A stretch of DNA of 64,000 nt, taken from contig CAIRXW010000045.1 in NCBI GenBank assembly GCA_903882665.1, positions 1-64,000 of the forward strand, given 5' to 3'. How positions within the stretch are numbered: position 1 is the first letter of the stretch; every line of letters starts with the position of its first letter. Under the pieces are notes generated by a model that worked only from the letters and a program-made list of their open reading frames with translations, ran no database searches and was not told where the DNA came from. Positions 15,669 to 24,044 of this stretch are shown here, one piece after another. The position numbers and the translations under genes were made by a program. Source of the stretch: an uncultured Chlorobiaceae bacterium. Its GTDB lineage: Bacteria; Bacteroidota; Chlorobiia; Chlorobiales; Chlorobiaceae.

Positions 15669-15712
15669 GCAAGAGAGAGTTCCCGATAATCGGAGCTCCC
15701 TCTTGCTTTTTT
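15669..15712 (+). terminator. Strong intrinsic terminator
   Basis: A 14-bp stem with one mismatch and one G-T pair (arms about 15669-15682 and 15693-15706), followed at once by TTTTTT (15707-15712). It lies 24 bp after the His-rich gene. Confidence 0.85.
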
Positions 15713-15880
15713 ATTACATAGTTTTCGTTCTGATGAATTTCACTTTTTTTTCGGATCCATGTCGGGATCCTCAAGATGTGTCGCAATGCCGAAGAGGCTT
15801 ATGAAGAGGTCGTTTGATGAACATTCAAGGCCGTGAAGCGGTAAGCAGTTATTTCATTATAAAACAAAAATAAGAAGATT

Positions 15881-16471
15881 GTGGAAGAGGTGAATGATCT
15901 TCAGGAAAGGCTCGATCTTTCCATGGCTAAAAATCGCCTCAATAACTGGGTAGCTATCAGCGTTTCTCTTATTTCAGTATTCATGGCCATTACGAAAGTA
16001 AAGGACGACAATATTGTTCAGGCCATGCTCCAGACCAAGTCCGATGCTGTTGACACCTGGAATGAATACCAGTCGAAAAAGATCAAGCATCATATGGCTG
16101 AGCTGGGATTGAACCAGGTAAAGGCTCTGCAGGTGCTGGGGTATGGGAAGGTAAATGCTGAGCTGTCAGCCCAGCAGAACAATTATCAGACGGGCATTGC
16201 TCGTTATCAAAAAGAGGAAGGGAGTTTGATTTTGAAGGCAAAGTCGTTCGAAAAGCAATACGATGATCTTAACTTTCGCGATGACCAGTTCGACCTTTCT
16301 GATGCAACATTCTCCATTGCGTTGGCAATGCTTGCAATTACAGCTCTTACCGGAAAACGAAAACTTCTGTTATTGGCATGGCTCTTTACGGGTTTTGGAT
16401 TAGTCATGGGGCTTGCCGGGCTTATGGGGCTTGCGCTTCACCCAACCGCTCTGATCAAGCTGCTTTCGTAA
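15881..16471 (+). CDS. DUF4337-family membrane protein
   Basis: 196 residues from a GTG codon (EEVNDLQERLDLSM follows). The family pattern is clear: NNWVAISVSLISVFMAITKVKDDNIVQAM at about 21-49 (first helix and its conserved tail), a long soluble coiled-coil-like middle with SDAVDTWNEYQSKKIKHHMAE, and two C-terminal helices (ATFSIALAMLAITAL and LLAWLFTGFGLVMGLAGL). DUF4337 proteins are predicted inner-membrane proteins of unknown role. No good in-frame ATG is available upstream. It lies in the DNA between the two repeat copies. Confidence 0.8.
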   Translation: MEEVNDLQERLDLSMAKNRLNNWVAISVSLISVFMAITKVKDDNIVQAMLQTKSDAVDTWNEYQSKKIKHHMAELGLNQVKALQVLGYGKVNAELSAQQNNYQTGIARYQKEEGSLILKAKSFEKQYDDLNFRDDQFDLSDATFSIALAMLAITALTGKRKLLLLAWLFTGFGLVMGLAGLMGLALHPTALIKLLS

Positions 16472-16518
16472 GAATATCCGATGGTCACGACCTGATTTCC
16501 CGCACCGTGTATTTCGTT

Positions 16519-16968
16519 TTTTCTGTGACTCTGGTGATTGCCTGAACTGCTTTCTTCCTGGATGTACAGAAATGAAAAAGATAACGAGCGGGTTGTATAT
16601 TTTTTGAAAGAAAGTGAAATGCGACACGTAATAACAAACAGGAAGGCAAATGAATGGCTTCTGTTTCGTTACTTGAAAACAAAAAATAATCTGAACTATG
16701 AAAAAGAATTTTATTGCTGGCGTTATCGTTTCTCTTGCTATGGTCGGAATGTTTGGTGGCGTCTCTTTTGCTGAAAGCGCAACGGCTGCGAAGGCTGGTG
16801 TAACAACTGAGGCAAAAGCAGACGCTCCTGTAGCCAAAAAGAAAGCACCGAAAAAGGTTTCCAAAAAGAAATCAGTCAAGAAAGCAGTGGCCAAAAAGGC
16901 AGCAGCCAAGACAGTGGCCGCTCCTGAAGCAGCCAAGTAAGATTTTGTCATTAACAAAAAGCACAAGA
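16519..16968 (+). repeat. Direct repeat copy B (gene plus leader)
   Basis: Second copy of the 450-bp unit at 14701-15150. The left edge begins at TTTTCTGTGACT and the right edge is lost about 28 bp after the gene stop codon. Same orientation, so recombination between the copies would delete the His-rich and DUF4337 genes. Confidence 0.9.
16698..16940 (+). CDS. Secreted Lys/Ala-rich histone H1-like peptide, copy B
   Basis: 80 residues, differing from copy A at only two positions in the Lys-rich tail (KKSVKKAVAKKAAAKT against KKSAKKAVAKKVAAKT). Signal peptide and cleavage region are unchanged, while third-codon positions have several silent changes, so purifying selection on the protein seems likely. 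The leader and the lack of a Shine-Dalgarno match copy A. It ends about 115 bp before a solid terminator. Function is unknown. Confidence 0.75.
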   Translation: MKKNFIAGVIVSLAMVGMFGGVSFAESATAAKAGVTTEAKADAPVAKKKAPKKVSKKKSVKKAVAKKAAAKTVAAPEAAK

Positions 16969-17053
16969 GGGATAATGGCCGTTTGACTGGTATAGAAGAT
17001 GACAGATGACGATTACATGATGAGTGCGGTTATTGCTCTTTTTTGTTGAAAAG

Positions 17054-17076
17054 CCCCTTCATGAGGAGGGGTTTTT
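17054..17076 (+). terminator. Intrinsic terminator after copy B
   Basis: CCCCTTC (17054-17060) pairs with GGAGGGG (17065-17071) around ATGA, followed by TTTTT. It closes the plus-strand transcript before the convergent waaA gene. Confidence 0.8.
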
Positions 17077-17171
17077 CTTCTCCCCGGAAAAAGGGGGACG
17101 TAGTTGATATTGTGTACTTCCTTTTCAATGGAGCATATTTTCGATATGCTCTGCTCAGTCAAACAATCGGG

Positions 17172-18461
17172 TCAACAGCATATTCGTTCGTCGTAGTAAT
17201 GCTCAATACCCGCTGTTATTATCGTCGTAGCACCGATGTTTTCCTGAACGAATGCCACAGCCTTCTGTCCGATTTTTTCTCTTTGGAGAGTATTGGTTGT
17301 CAGGGTTTTCAGGGCAGCAGCAAGTTCTTTCTGATCGTGAATGACGGTAGCGCCGCCTGCAGCAACAAGGCCTTCTGCTTCGGGGGAGTTGTGGTAGCGG
17401 GGGCCGAAGAGTACCGGAATGCCGTGGACTGCCGGTTCAAGGGTGTTATGCACATTGACCCCGAATCCGCCTCCCACATAGGCCATAGATGCGAGTGAAT
17501 AGAGTTCTGCAAGATAGCCGGTCTGGTCGATGACGAGAATCTGTCGTTCAGGATCGAATGTTTCGTTCATGGTTGATATCGGCACAAAATCAAGCGAACG
17601 GCTTTGAAGCTCATGGTAAAGTTGCGCCATCTTTTCGGGATGTACCTCATGCGGTACCAGAAGAAGCGACGGTTTTACCTCAAGCTTCTGCCATGCAGCA
17701 AGAAGCAGAAGCTCATCTTTTTCCCAGACACTTCCGGCAATCAGTACCGTGCGGTTTTCAAACAACGGTTTCAGGTGGTCAATCCTCTCGAAGTTCCTGC
17801 TTCGCCGAAAGACCTGGTCAAATCTCGAATCACCTGCGGTTTCTGCATGTTGGTAATTGAATATCTGCCGGAATGCAAGCGTATCTTGTTTTGATACGGT
17901 ATAGATGCGGTCGAAGAGGTGAAAAATGTTTTTGTAAAAACCTCTCAGCAGGGGGTTGAAGTAGGTTGAACCATGCTGAAGTACTGCTGCGGCAAGGATC
18001 AGCGTTATGCCGTATCTTTTTGCCTCAAGGAGATGGTTTGGCCAGAAGTCGTAGCGCATGAGAAGAAGCAGGTCGGGCTTGACGAGCGAGAGCAGTCGTT
18101 TTGCATTCTCCTGGGTATCGGCCGGAAGGTAGAAGACGACGGAAGCATCAGGGAAGTTTTTTCGGGCATTGTAGCCTGAATCAGAAAGAAAAGAGACAAA
18201 AAGAGTAATTTCCGGGTGCTTCTCTTTCAGTGCAGCAATGATCGGACGAGCCTGTTCAAATTCACCGACTGATGCAGCATGAACCCATAACCGGAAGGAG
18301 GAGTGGGGGAGTTTGTGGACTTGTTGCTCCAGCTTTTTGAAGAGGCTTCTCCTTACCCTGAAAAAAGTCTGAAGTTTGGGGTGCAGGGCTCTGAAGAGTT
18401 TTGCTGTACCGAGGAGCGTGGGGAATAGTCGGGTGTAGAAGGAGAGGGCAAATCCATTCAT
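17172..18461 (-). CDS. waaA: 3-deoxy-D-manno-octulosonic acid (Kdo) transferase
   Basis: 429 residues from the ATG at 18461. Transfers Kdo from CMP-Kdo to lipid A precursor at the inner membrane, so the organism builds lipopolysaccharide. Typical features: an N-terminal hydrophobic anchor (GFALSFYTRLFPTLLGTAKL), the acceptor-side motif WVHAASVGEFEQARPII, the segment LMRYDFWPNHLLEAKRYGI, the Rossmann C-domain with VLIAGSVWEKDE, and the nucleotide site GIPVLFGPRYHNSPEA near the end. The upstream 27 in-frame codons carry no family similarity, so I reject that longer start. It is convergent with the Lys-rich peptide gene. Confidence 0.93.
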   Translation of the reverse strand: MNGFALSFYTRLFPTLLGTAKLFRALHPKLQTFFRVRRSLFKKLEQQVHKLPHSSFRLWVHAASVGEFEQARPIIAALKEKHPEITLFVSFLSDSGYNARKNFPDASVVFYLPADTQENAKRLLSLVKPDLLLLMRYDFWPNHLLEAKRYGITLILAAAVLQHGSTYFNPLLRGFYKNIFHLFDRIYTVSKQDTLAFRQIFNYQHAETAGDSRFDQVFRRSRNFERIDHLKPLFENRTVLIAGSVWEKDELLLLAAWQKLEVKPSLLLVPHEVHPEKMAQLYHELQSRSLDFVPISTMNETFDPERQILVIDQTGYLAELYSLASMAYVGGGFGVNVHNTLEPAVHGIPVLFGPRYHNSPEAEGLVAAGGATVIHDQKELAAALKTLTTNTLQREKIGQKAVAFVQENIGATTIITAGIEHYYDERICC

Positions 18462-18603
18462 AATGATAGTATTCTTTCTCATAAATATGACGAAAGGTAA
18501 TAAAAAGTCACCCGCAGTGCAGTGCCACGTTCCTCTTTTCACGAAAAAATTGTAAAATTATTGAAAGCTGAAAATTTTTTAACAAAATTATCAATCAATT
18601 CTG

Positions 18604-19029
18604 ATGATTTGCAGGTGCTGGATTGTTTGTATGCTCGCTCTCTTCTGTGCGGCAACTCCCTGTGGAGCGTTGGCGGTGAGTCGTTCTCACGCGGATTTTC
18701 ATACTCCTTCGCCGGGCAGTGCTGAACGCATGCAGTTGCTTGATGTCATGCGCTCGAAGGTCGCAGAACTTCATGGTTTTGATGTGGTGTTTGTGGTTAA
18801 GAGGATGGACATCTCAAAAGGGTGGGCGTGGGTACATACCCTTCCGCGTTCGAGGGATGGTCGGAGCCGGTATGAGGATTTTTACGCACTTCTCCATAAA
18901 AGCAACGGAAGATGGAGGATTGCAGATATACCCTGTACTGAACCCGATAATCCGGAGTGCATCGACAGTCCTGATTATTTTCGCCGTCTCAGGCAACGGT
19001 TTCCCGCAATGCCGGATTTTGGCAAATAA
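18604..19029 (+). CDS. Exported protein of unknown function
   Basis: 141 residues. A hydrophobic Cys-containing N-terminus (CWIVCMLALFCAATPCGALA) fits a signal peptide. The mature part of about 115 residues is a small alpha+beta domain (VMRSKVAELHGFDVVFVVKRM, then WAWVHTLPRSRDG, YEDFYALLHKSNGRWRIADI) with two Cys in CTEPDNPEC. The Trp-rich beta pattern resembles small exported domains annotated only as hypothetical. No Shine-Dalgarno is visible; an alternative ATG at 18631 shortens the leader. It is divergent from waaA and is followed by a 270-bp gap. Confidence 0.6.
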   Translation: MICRCWIVCMLALFCAATPCGALAVSRSHADFHTPSPGSAERMQLLDVMRSKVAELHGFDVVFVVKRMDISKGWAWVHTLPRSRDGRSRYEDFYALLHKSNGRWRIADIPCTEPDNPECIDSPDYFRRLRQRFPAMPDFGK

Positions 19030-19298
19030 ATTCGCTTTTGGTAAAAAAAAACATACATTGCTGACGTTTTAAATGCGTGGTGAATATGCTAAGAAAGGAC
19101 GTCGGGAAATCCAGTGGTCGCAGTGACTGACTGTTTCCTGCGTTTGTGACGATACGATGGCACTCAGCGTTGTCTGAAGTTGTCAGGGTGTTTTCGGTTG
19201 ATGAGAACTCTTCTTCATTTTTTTCTTTCCTGCATTGCTGCCACTCTCGCCTCGTACGAGGCTCTTTTTTATCAATGTTCCGGAAAAGGAAAATTACA

Positions 19299-21101
19299 AT
19301 GAAAGAACAGCAATTATTGCCGAAGGATTTTCTCGGCCTTCAACTCGCAGAACCCTTAATGAGGGCACTTGCCGATGTCGGGTATGAAAACCCTACTCCA
19401 ATTCAGGCTCAGACAATTCCCCTTATTCTCAGTGGACGTGATGTCCTCGGGCAGGCACAGACCGGCACAGGAAAAACGGCCGCTTTTGCCTTACCAATTC
19501 TCTCCAATATCGACCTTGAACATGCCGAGCCCCAGGCGCTTGTGCTTGCCCCGACAAGGGAGCTTGCCATACAGGTTGCTGAGGCATTTCAGCGTTACGC
19601 CGAACATCTCAAGGGTTTTCATGTTGTCCCTATTTATGGTGGTCAGGATTACGGTATTCAGCTTCGCATGCTCCGGCGTGGTGTGCATGTTATAGTCGGT
19701 ACACCTGGTCGTGTCATGGATCACATGCGTCGCGGCTCACTCAATCTTGCATCGCTGAAATGCCTGGTGCTTGATGAGGCCGATGAAATGCTTCGCATGG
19801 GATTTATTGATGATGTTGAGTGGATCCTTGACCAGACCCCGAAAGGTCGTCAGGTCGCTCTTTTTTCGGCAACCATGCCGTCGGTGATCCGTCGCATTGC
19901 CCAGAAGTATCTGAACAATCCTGCGGAAGTGACCATACAGACAAAGACCACAACGGTTGACACCATTCGTCAGCGTTACTGGATTGTTGGTGGAAGTCAC
20001 AAGATCGACATTCTGACCAGAATTCTTGAAGTTGAGCCATTTGACGGTATGCTCATTTTTGTGCGCACAAAAACCATGACGCTTGAACTTGCCGAAAAAC
20101 TTCAGGCAAGGGGATATGGTGCAGCCGCCCTGAACGGCGATATGGCCCAGAACCAGCGTGAACGCACGGTTGAGCAACTTAAAAACGGAGCACTAAGCAT
20201 TGTTATTGCAACCGATGTTGCCGCACGAGGTCTTGATGTTGAACGCATCAGCCATGTAATCAATTACGATATTCCTTCCGATACCGAATCTTATGTGCAC
20301 CGCATTGGCCGTACCGGCCGTGCCGGACGTACCGGTGATGCCATCCTGTTTGTCTCTCCAAGAGAGAAAAACATGCTCTACTCCATTGAGCGGGCAACCC
20401 ATAGCCGCATTGAGCTGATGGAGCTTCCGACAACGGAGGTCATTAACAACAAGAGGATTGCAAAGTTCAATCAGCGAATTACCGATACTATTGCCGCTGA
20501 AGATCTTGGATTTTTTACAACCCTTATTGAGCAGTACTGTCATGAGCATGATGTGCCTGCGCTTGAAGCTGCTGCCGCACTTGCCTCTATGGTTCAGGGC
20601 GAAACGCCGCTTCTTTTATCCAACAAACCTGAGAAAAGGTCTCATGACGATCGGGATGGAGCTGGCAGGGATCGCGGCTTCGACAGAGAGCGGAGTTCAG
20701 AGAGGGATCGTGGTCCTGCGAGGAAAAAAAGCAGGGGAGAGACCTATGGCGATGAAGGTAAACAGAGGTACCGTCTTGAAGTTGGTAGTGAGCATGGTGT
20801 GAAAGCGGGCAATATTCTTGGCGCTATCCTCAACGAGGTGGGTCTTGATCCCGAATCGGTTGGCCATATCTCTATCAATGACAGCTACAGCACGGTCGAA
20901 CTGCCGCAGGGTATGCCGGACAATGTTTTTCATGAACTGAGAACCGTCAGGGTCTGTGGTCGTCAACTGCGGTTGAGTAAAATGGAAGATCAGGAGCGCG
21001 AGTCGCCTTACAGCCCGAAAAAGAGTTTCAAGAAGCCCTTTAAACCGGCAGGAAAAGAGACAACATTTTTTACTGGCGCCAAAAAGAAGCATAAGGGTTA
21101 A
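19299..21101 (+). CDS. deaD: DEAD-box RNA helicase (DeaD/CsdA type)
   Basis: 600 residues from the ATG at 19299, preceded by AAAAGGA at eight bases; the 51 residues encoded upstream are not helicase-like. All motifs are present in order: GYENPTPIQAQTIP (Q motif), AQTGTGKT (I), PTRELAIQV (Ia), GTPGRVMDH (Ib), LDEADEML (II), SATMP (III), then ATDVAARGLDVERI (V) and HRIGRTGRAG (VI). After about residue 460 comes a charged linker, a DbpA-type RNA-binding domain (YRLEVGSEHGVKAGNILGAI) and a basic tail. It acts in ribosome assembly and cold-stress RNA unwinding. A roughly 270-bp leader without genes precedes it, as is common for cold-regulated helicases. A good terminator follows. Confidence 0.95.
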   Translation: MKEQQLLPKDFLGLQLAEPLMRALADVGYENPTPIQAQTIPLILSGRDVLGQAQTGTGKTAAFALPILSNIDLEHAEPQALVLAPTRELAIQVAEAFQRYAEHLKGFHVVPIYGGQDYGIQLRMLRRGVHVIVGTPGRVMDHMRRGSLNLASLKCLVLDEADEMLRMGFIDDVEWILDQTPKGRQVALFSATMPSVIRRIAQKYLNNPAEVTIQTKTTTVDTIRQRYWIVGGSHKIDILTRILEVEPFDGMLIFVRTKTMTLELAEKLQARGYGAAALNGDMAQNQRERTVEQLKNGALSIVIATDVAARGLDVERISHVINYDIPSDTESYVHRIGRTGRAGRTGDAILFVSPREKNMLYSIERATHSRIELMELPTTEVINNKRIAKFNQRITDTIAAEDLGFFTTLIEQYCHEHDVPALEAAAALASMVQGETPLLLSNKPEKRSHDDRDGAGRDRGFDRERSSERDRGPARKKSRGETYGDEGKQRYRLEVGSEHGVKAGNILGAILNEVGLDPESVGHISINDSYSTVELPQGMPDNVFHELRTVRVCGRQLRLSKMEDQERESPYSPKKSFKKPFKPAGKETTFFTGAKKKHKG

Positions 21102-21125
21102 ACCGGATAGTTCTGTTTTTTGATT

Positions 21126-21156
21126 AAGGCGGGGAATTTTTCCCTGCCTTTTTTTT
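21126..21156 (+). terminator. Intrinsic terminator of deaD
   Basis: AGGCGGGGA (21127-21135) pairs with TCCCTGCCT (21141-21149) with one G-T pair, and a run of eight T follows. It lies 25 bp after the helicase stop codon. Confidence 0.9.
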
Positions 21157-21204
21157 GTTCAATTTCGTAACAGGCTTGGAAAATCGGGAGTCGGGGATAA
21201 AACT

Positions 21205-22593
21205 ATGGAACTTCAATTTTACGGCGCAACGGAGAGGGTGACCGGTTCATGTCACATCCTCAGGGTAAATGGATTTACGGTTTTGCTTGATTGCGGTCTC
21301 ATACAGGGCTCACCTGCTGACGAGGCTCTCAATAAAAAACCATTTCCTTTTGAGCCTGCCATGATTGATGCTGTCGTATTGAGTCACGGCCATATCGACC
21401 ACTCCGGTCGTATCCCTTATCTTGTTAAACAGGGGTTCAGGGGAGCTGTTTATACGCAACAGGCGACGGTTGATCTGTGCAGGGTATTGCTGCTTGATTC
21501 GGCATCACTTGCCGAGAGGGATGCCGAGTATCGCCGGAAGCACCCGTTAACTCGGCATGATCATCATGCGGAGCCGCTTTATACCCGTGAAGATGTGGTT
21601 CGTGCGCTTCGTACCCTTACCGGTCTCTCTTACCACGAAAAGCGGGAAATTCTTCCGGGAATCACCATTCGCTTCAGCGATGCCGGTCATATTCTCGGTT
21701 CTGCTCTTGTTGAGTTATGGCTAAAGGAAGATGGTGTGGCAAGAAAAGTTGTATTCAGTGGTGATGTAGGGCAGTACGGTTCGCCGATTCTCAATGATCC
21801 CGAAACTATTGAGAGAGCTGATGCAGTCATCCTTGAGAGCACCTACGGGGACCGTCTGCATCGGGATATCAAGCTTACCCTGGCTGAAATAGGAGGGATT
21901 ATCCGATCAGCGAGCACCGGGCATGGCAATATTATCATTCCGGCCTTTTCGATTGGCAGAAGTCAGGAACTTCTCTATCTCTTTGGCCTCTATTACGATG
22001 AGTGGGGGCTTGATCGCTGGCAGGTTTATCTTGACAGCCCGATGGCTATCGAAGCCAGCCGTATCTACTGGGATTATCCTGAACTTCATGATAAGGAAGC
22101 GGTTGCCTTCCGTCACGACAAAAAGATGATGCCTCGTCTGAAAAACCTTCATTTTACTGCCAGGGTTGAGCAGTCGCAGGCAATCAATGCCATTAAAAGT
22201 GGCGCCATCATTATCGCCGGAAGCGGCATGTGCAATGGAGGCAGGATACTGCACCATCTCAAGCACCATATACAGCGTCCAGAGTGCTGCCTGATCATGA
22301 CAGGTTTTCAGGCTGAAGGAACACTTGGTCGCTCGATTGTCAATGGTGACAGGGAGGTGGTTATTCATGGCAGGAGTTACCCGGTCAAGGCAACGGTTCA
22401 TACCATTGGCGGGTTGTCGGCGCATGGCGACCAGAATGACCTTTTGCGCTGGATGAGCAGGTTTGAAAGTGACCCTGAGGTTTTTGTCGTGCATGGCGAC
22501 GAGCCGGTCAAAAAAATTTTCAGCAGTGCGCTTGAAGAACATCTTGGCCTGAAGGCGACGATTCCAAAGCCGGGTGAGATTATTTCGTTTTGA
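21205..22593 (+). CDS. Metallo-beta-lactamase / beta-CASP RNA nuclease
   Basis: 462 residues. Zinc-site motifs of the MBL fold are in place: SHGHIDHSGRIPY (HxHxDH) near residue 72, FSDAGHILGSALVEL, the Asp of FSGDVGQYG, and AHGDQNDLLRW near residue 405. The beta-CASP insert contains IPAFSIGRSQELLY and ESTYGDRLH. This is the archaeal/bacterial Ysh1-like exonuclease family, which trims or cuts RNA. It directly follows the helicase terminator and is followed 40 bp later by a DUF2721 gene. No Shine-Dalgarno stands out, but the N-terminus MELQFYGATERVTGSCHIL is typical of the family. Confidence 0.92.
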   Translation: MELQFYGATERVTGSCHILRVNGFTVLLDCGLIQGSPADEALNKKPFPFEPAMIDAVVLSHGHIDHSGRIPYLVKQGFRGAVYTQQATVDLCRVLLLDSASLAERDAEYRRKHPLTRHDHHAEPLYTREDVVRALRTLTGLSYHEKREILPGITIRFSDAGHILGSALVELWLKEDGVARKVVFSGDVGQYGSPILNDPETIERADAVILESTYGDRLHRDIKLTLAEIGGIIRSASTGHGNIIIPAFSIGRSQELLYLFGLYYDEWGLDRWQVYLDSPMAIEASRIYWDYPELHDKEAVAFRHDKKMMPRLKNLHFTARVEQSQAINAIKSGAIIIAGSGMCNGGRILHHLKHHIQRPECCLIMTGFQAEGTLGRSIVNGDREVVIHGRSYPVKATVHTIGGLSAHGDQNDLLRWMSRFESDPEVFVVHGDEPVKKIFSSALEEHLGLKATIPKPGEIISF

Positions 22594-22632
22594 TGATGAC
22601 GATCGTATTTTTTTTCTACAAACAAGGATGTT

Positions 22633-23112
22633 ATGTCAGTTACTTCGTTCAAAGAGCTTGTTCCTATTCTTCAAACCGCAATCGGTCCGATGATTCTCAT
22701 CTCCGGTCTCGGTCTTCTGCTTCTTACCATGACCAACAGGCTTGGTCGTATTATCGACCGCTCCCGCTCACTGCTCGACAATCTTGAATCCTATCCTGAG
22801 ACCTACATTATCAGGATAAACAAGGAGGTTGCCATTCTTTGGAAACGGGCACGCTATATCCGTATTTCTATTCTCCTTGCTTGTATGACCTGCCTTGGAG
22901 CCTCATTGCTGATCATGATGCTGTTTCTCAGTGCGCTTATCAATATCGATCTGCCGATGCTCTTGTCGGCGATATTTATTCTCAGTATGCTTTGCCTGAG
23001 TTTTTCACTGCTCTTTTTCCTTGCTGATGTTAACATGACTCTTTCAGCCCTGAAAATAGAGATGGAGAGCCACGACAGGAAAAGGCTGATCATCGAGACA
23101 AAGGGATACTGA
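22633..23112 (+). CDS. DUF2721 inner-membrane protein
   Basis: 159 residues with the DUF2721 pattern: a first helix in LQTAIGPMILISGLGLLLLTMTNRLGRIIDRSR, a soluble stretch with KEVAILWKRARYI, and two more helices (SILLACMTCLGASLLIMMLFL and LLSAIFILSMLCLSFSLLFFL). Function of the family is unknown. It probably shares a transcript with the nuclease gene 39 bp upstream and converges with the XerD-like recombinase with a 13-bp gap. Confidence 0.85.
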   Translation: MSVTSFKELVPILQTAIGPMILISGLGLLLLTMTNRLGRIIDRSRSLLDNLESYPETYIIRINKEVAILWKRARYIRISILLACMTCLGASLLIMMLFLSALINIDLPMLLSAIFILSMLCLSFSLLFFLADVNMTLSALKIEMESHDRKRLIIETKGY

Positions 23113-23125
23113 ACCCCGGAAATGC

Positions 23126-24040
23126 TCATCCCCTCGGATGAAAGCTTTTATGTACCTCTTTGATGAATGAGCGGTCGATATGCGTGTAGATCTGTGTGGT
23201 GACGATGGAGCGGTGTCCGAGCATCTCCTGAACGGCGCGAAGATCGGCTCCGCCCTCAAGAAGATGGGTGGCGAAGGTATGGCGGAAGGTATGCGGGCTG
23301 ATATTTTTTTCAATTCCGGCCATGAGGGCATATTTTTGCACCATGGTAAAGAGCGCCATGCGTGAAAGTTTTATGCCGCGTGCATTGAGAAAGAGGTAAT
23401 CATCGGAGTTGCGCTGTACCAGTGCAAGACGAAGTTCGGCCTGGTATCGCCGTATCCATGCGATGGCGGAACTCCCGACGGGCACAAGTCTCTCTTTTGC
23501 CCCCTTGCCGAAAATTCTCACAAAACCTGCATCAAGATAGAGACTTTGCTGCCGGATGTTGATGAGTTCACTCACTCTGACGCCCGTTGCGTAAAGGAGT
23601 TCAAGCATTGCCTTGTCCCGAAGATCATATTTGCCGGGAGGGTTTTGCGCATCAGGGGCCGCGAGCAGGCGTATGATCTCCTCAACCGTCAGGACACTTG
23701 GCAGGTAGTGTGCTTTTTTGGGTTGATGGATGTTTTCCGCCGGGTTTGTGCCGAGTGCGTGTTCGAGTACCAGAAATTTATGAAACGAGCGTATCGCAGA
23801 GATGTTTCTCGCTATTGAGCTTGCTTCAAGGCCAATGGCGTAAAGCTCACCCATAAACTCCTCAATATGGTGGGTTTTGATAACCTCCATCGCTCTTGAA
23901 TGTTGCTGCATGAAGAGCAGGTAGCGCCTGAGATCGTTGCTGTACGACTCCCGGGTATTTGCCGAAAAGTTGCGCTCGATGAGCATATAGTTCAGGAAAC
24001 TCCCAAGAGCGCTCCGGTAGTCATGATGCAGCATCTCCAT
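23126..24040 (-). CDS. xerD: XerD-like tyrosine recombinase
   Basis: 304 residues from the ATG at 24040, the usual Xer length. It has the N-terminal core-binding domain (LGSFLNYMLIERNFSANTRESY) and the catalytic set: Arg in YATGVRVSELI, Lys in GKGAKERLVPVG, His and Arg in SPHTFRHTFATHLLEGG, His in MLGHRSIVTTQIY, and the nucleophile Tyr in QIYTHID. Xer recombinases resolve chromosome dimers at dif. It starts four bases after the rsmB stop codon, and its AGAGGG ribosome site lies within the last rsmB codons, so the two are coupled. The longer in-frame extension lies inside rsmB and is rejected. Housekeeping, distinct from the element integrase at 922. Confidence 0.92.
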   Translation of the reverse strand: MEMLHHDYRSALGSFLNYMLIERNFSANTRESYSNDLRRYLLFMQQHSRAMEVIKTHHIEEFMGELYAIGLEASSIARNISAIRSFHKFLVLEHALGTNPAENIHQPKKAHYLPSVLTVEEIIRLLAAPDAQNPPGKYDLRDKAMLELLYATGVRVSELINIRQQSLYLDAGFVRIFGKGAKERLVPVGSSAIAWIRRYQAELRLALVQRNSDDYLFLNARGIKLSRMALFTMVQKYALMAGIEKNISPHTFRHTFATHLLEGGADLRAVQEMLGHRSIVTTQIYTHIDRSFIKEVHKSFHPRG

Positions 24041-24044
24041 GCCG

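Noticed and set aside
16400-16966. 188-codon minus-strand frame over copy B
   Set aside because: Antisense to the signal-peptide-bearing Lys/Ala-rich gene; its Ala/Phe-rich product is the reverse image of the Lys codons.
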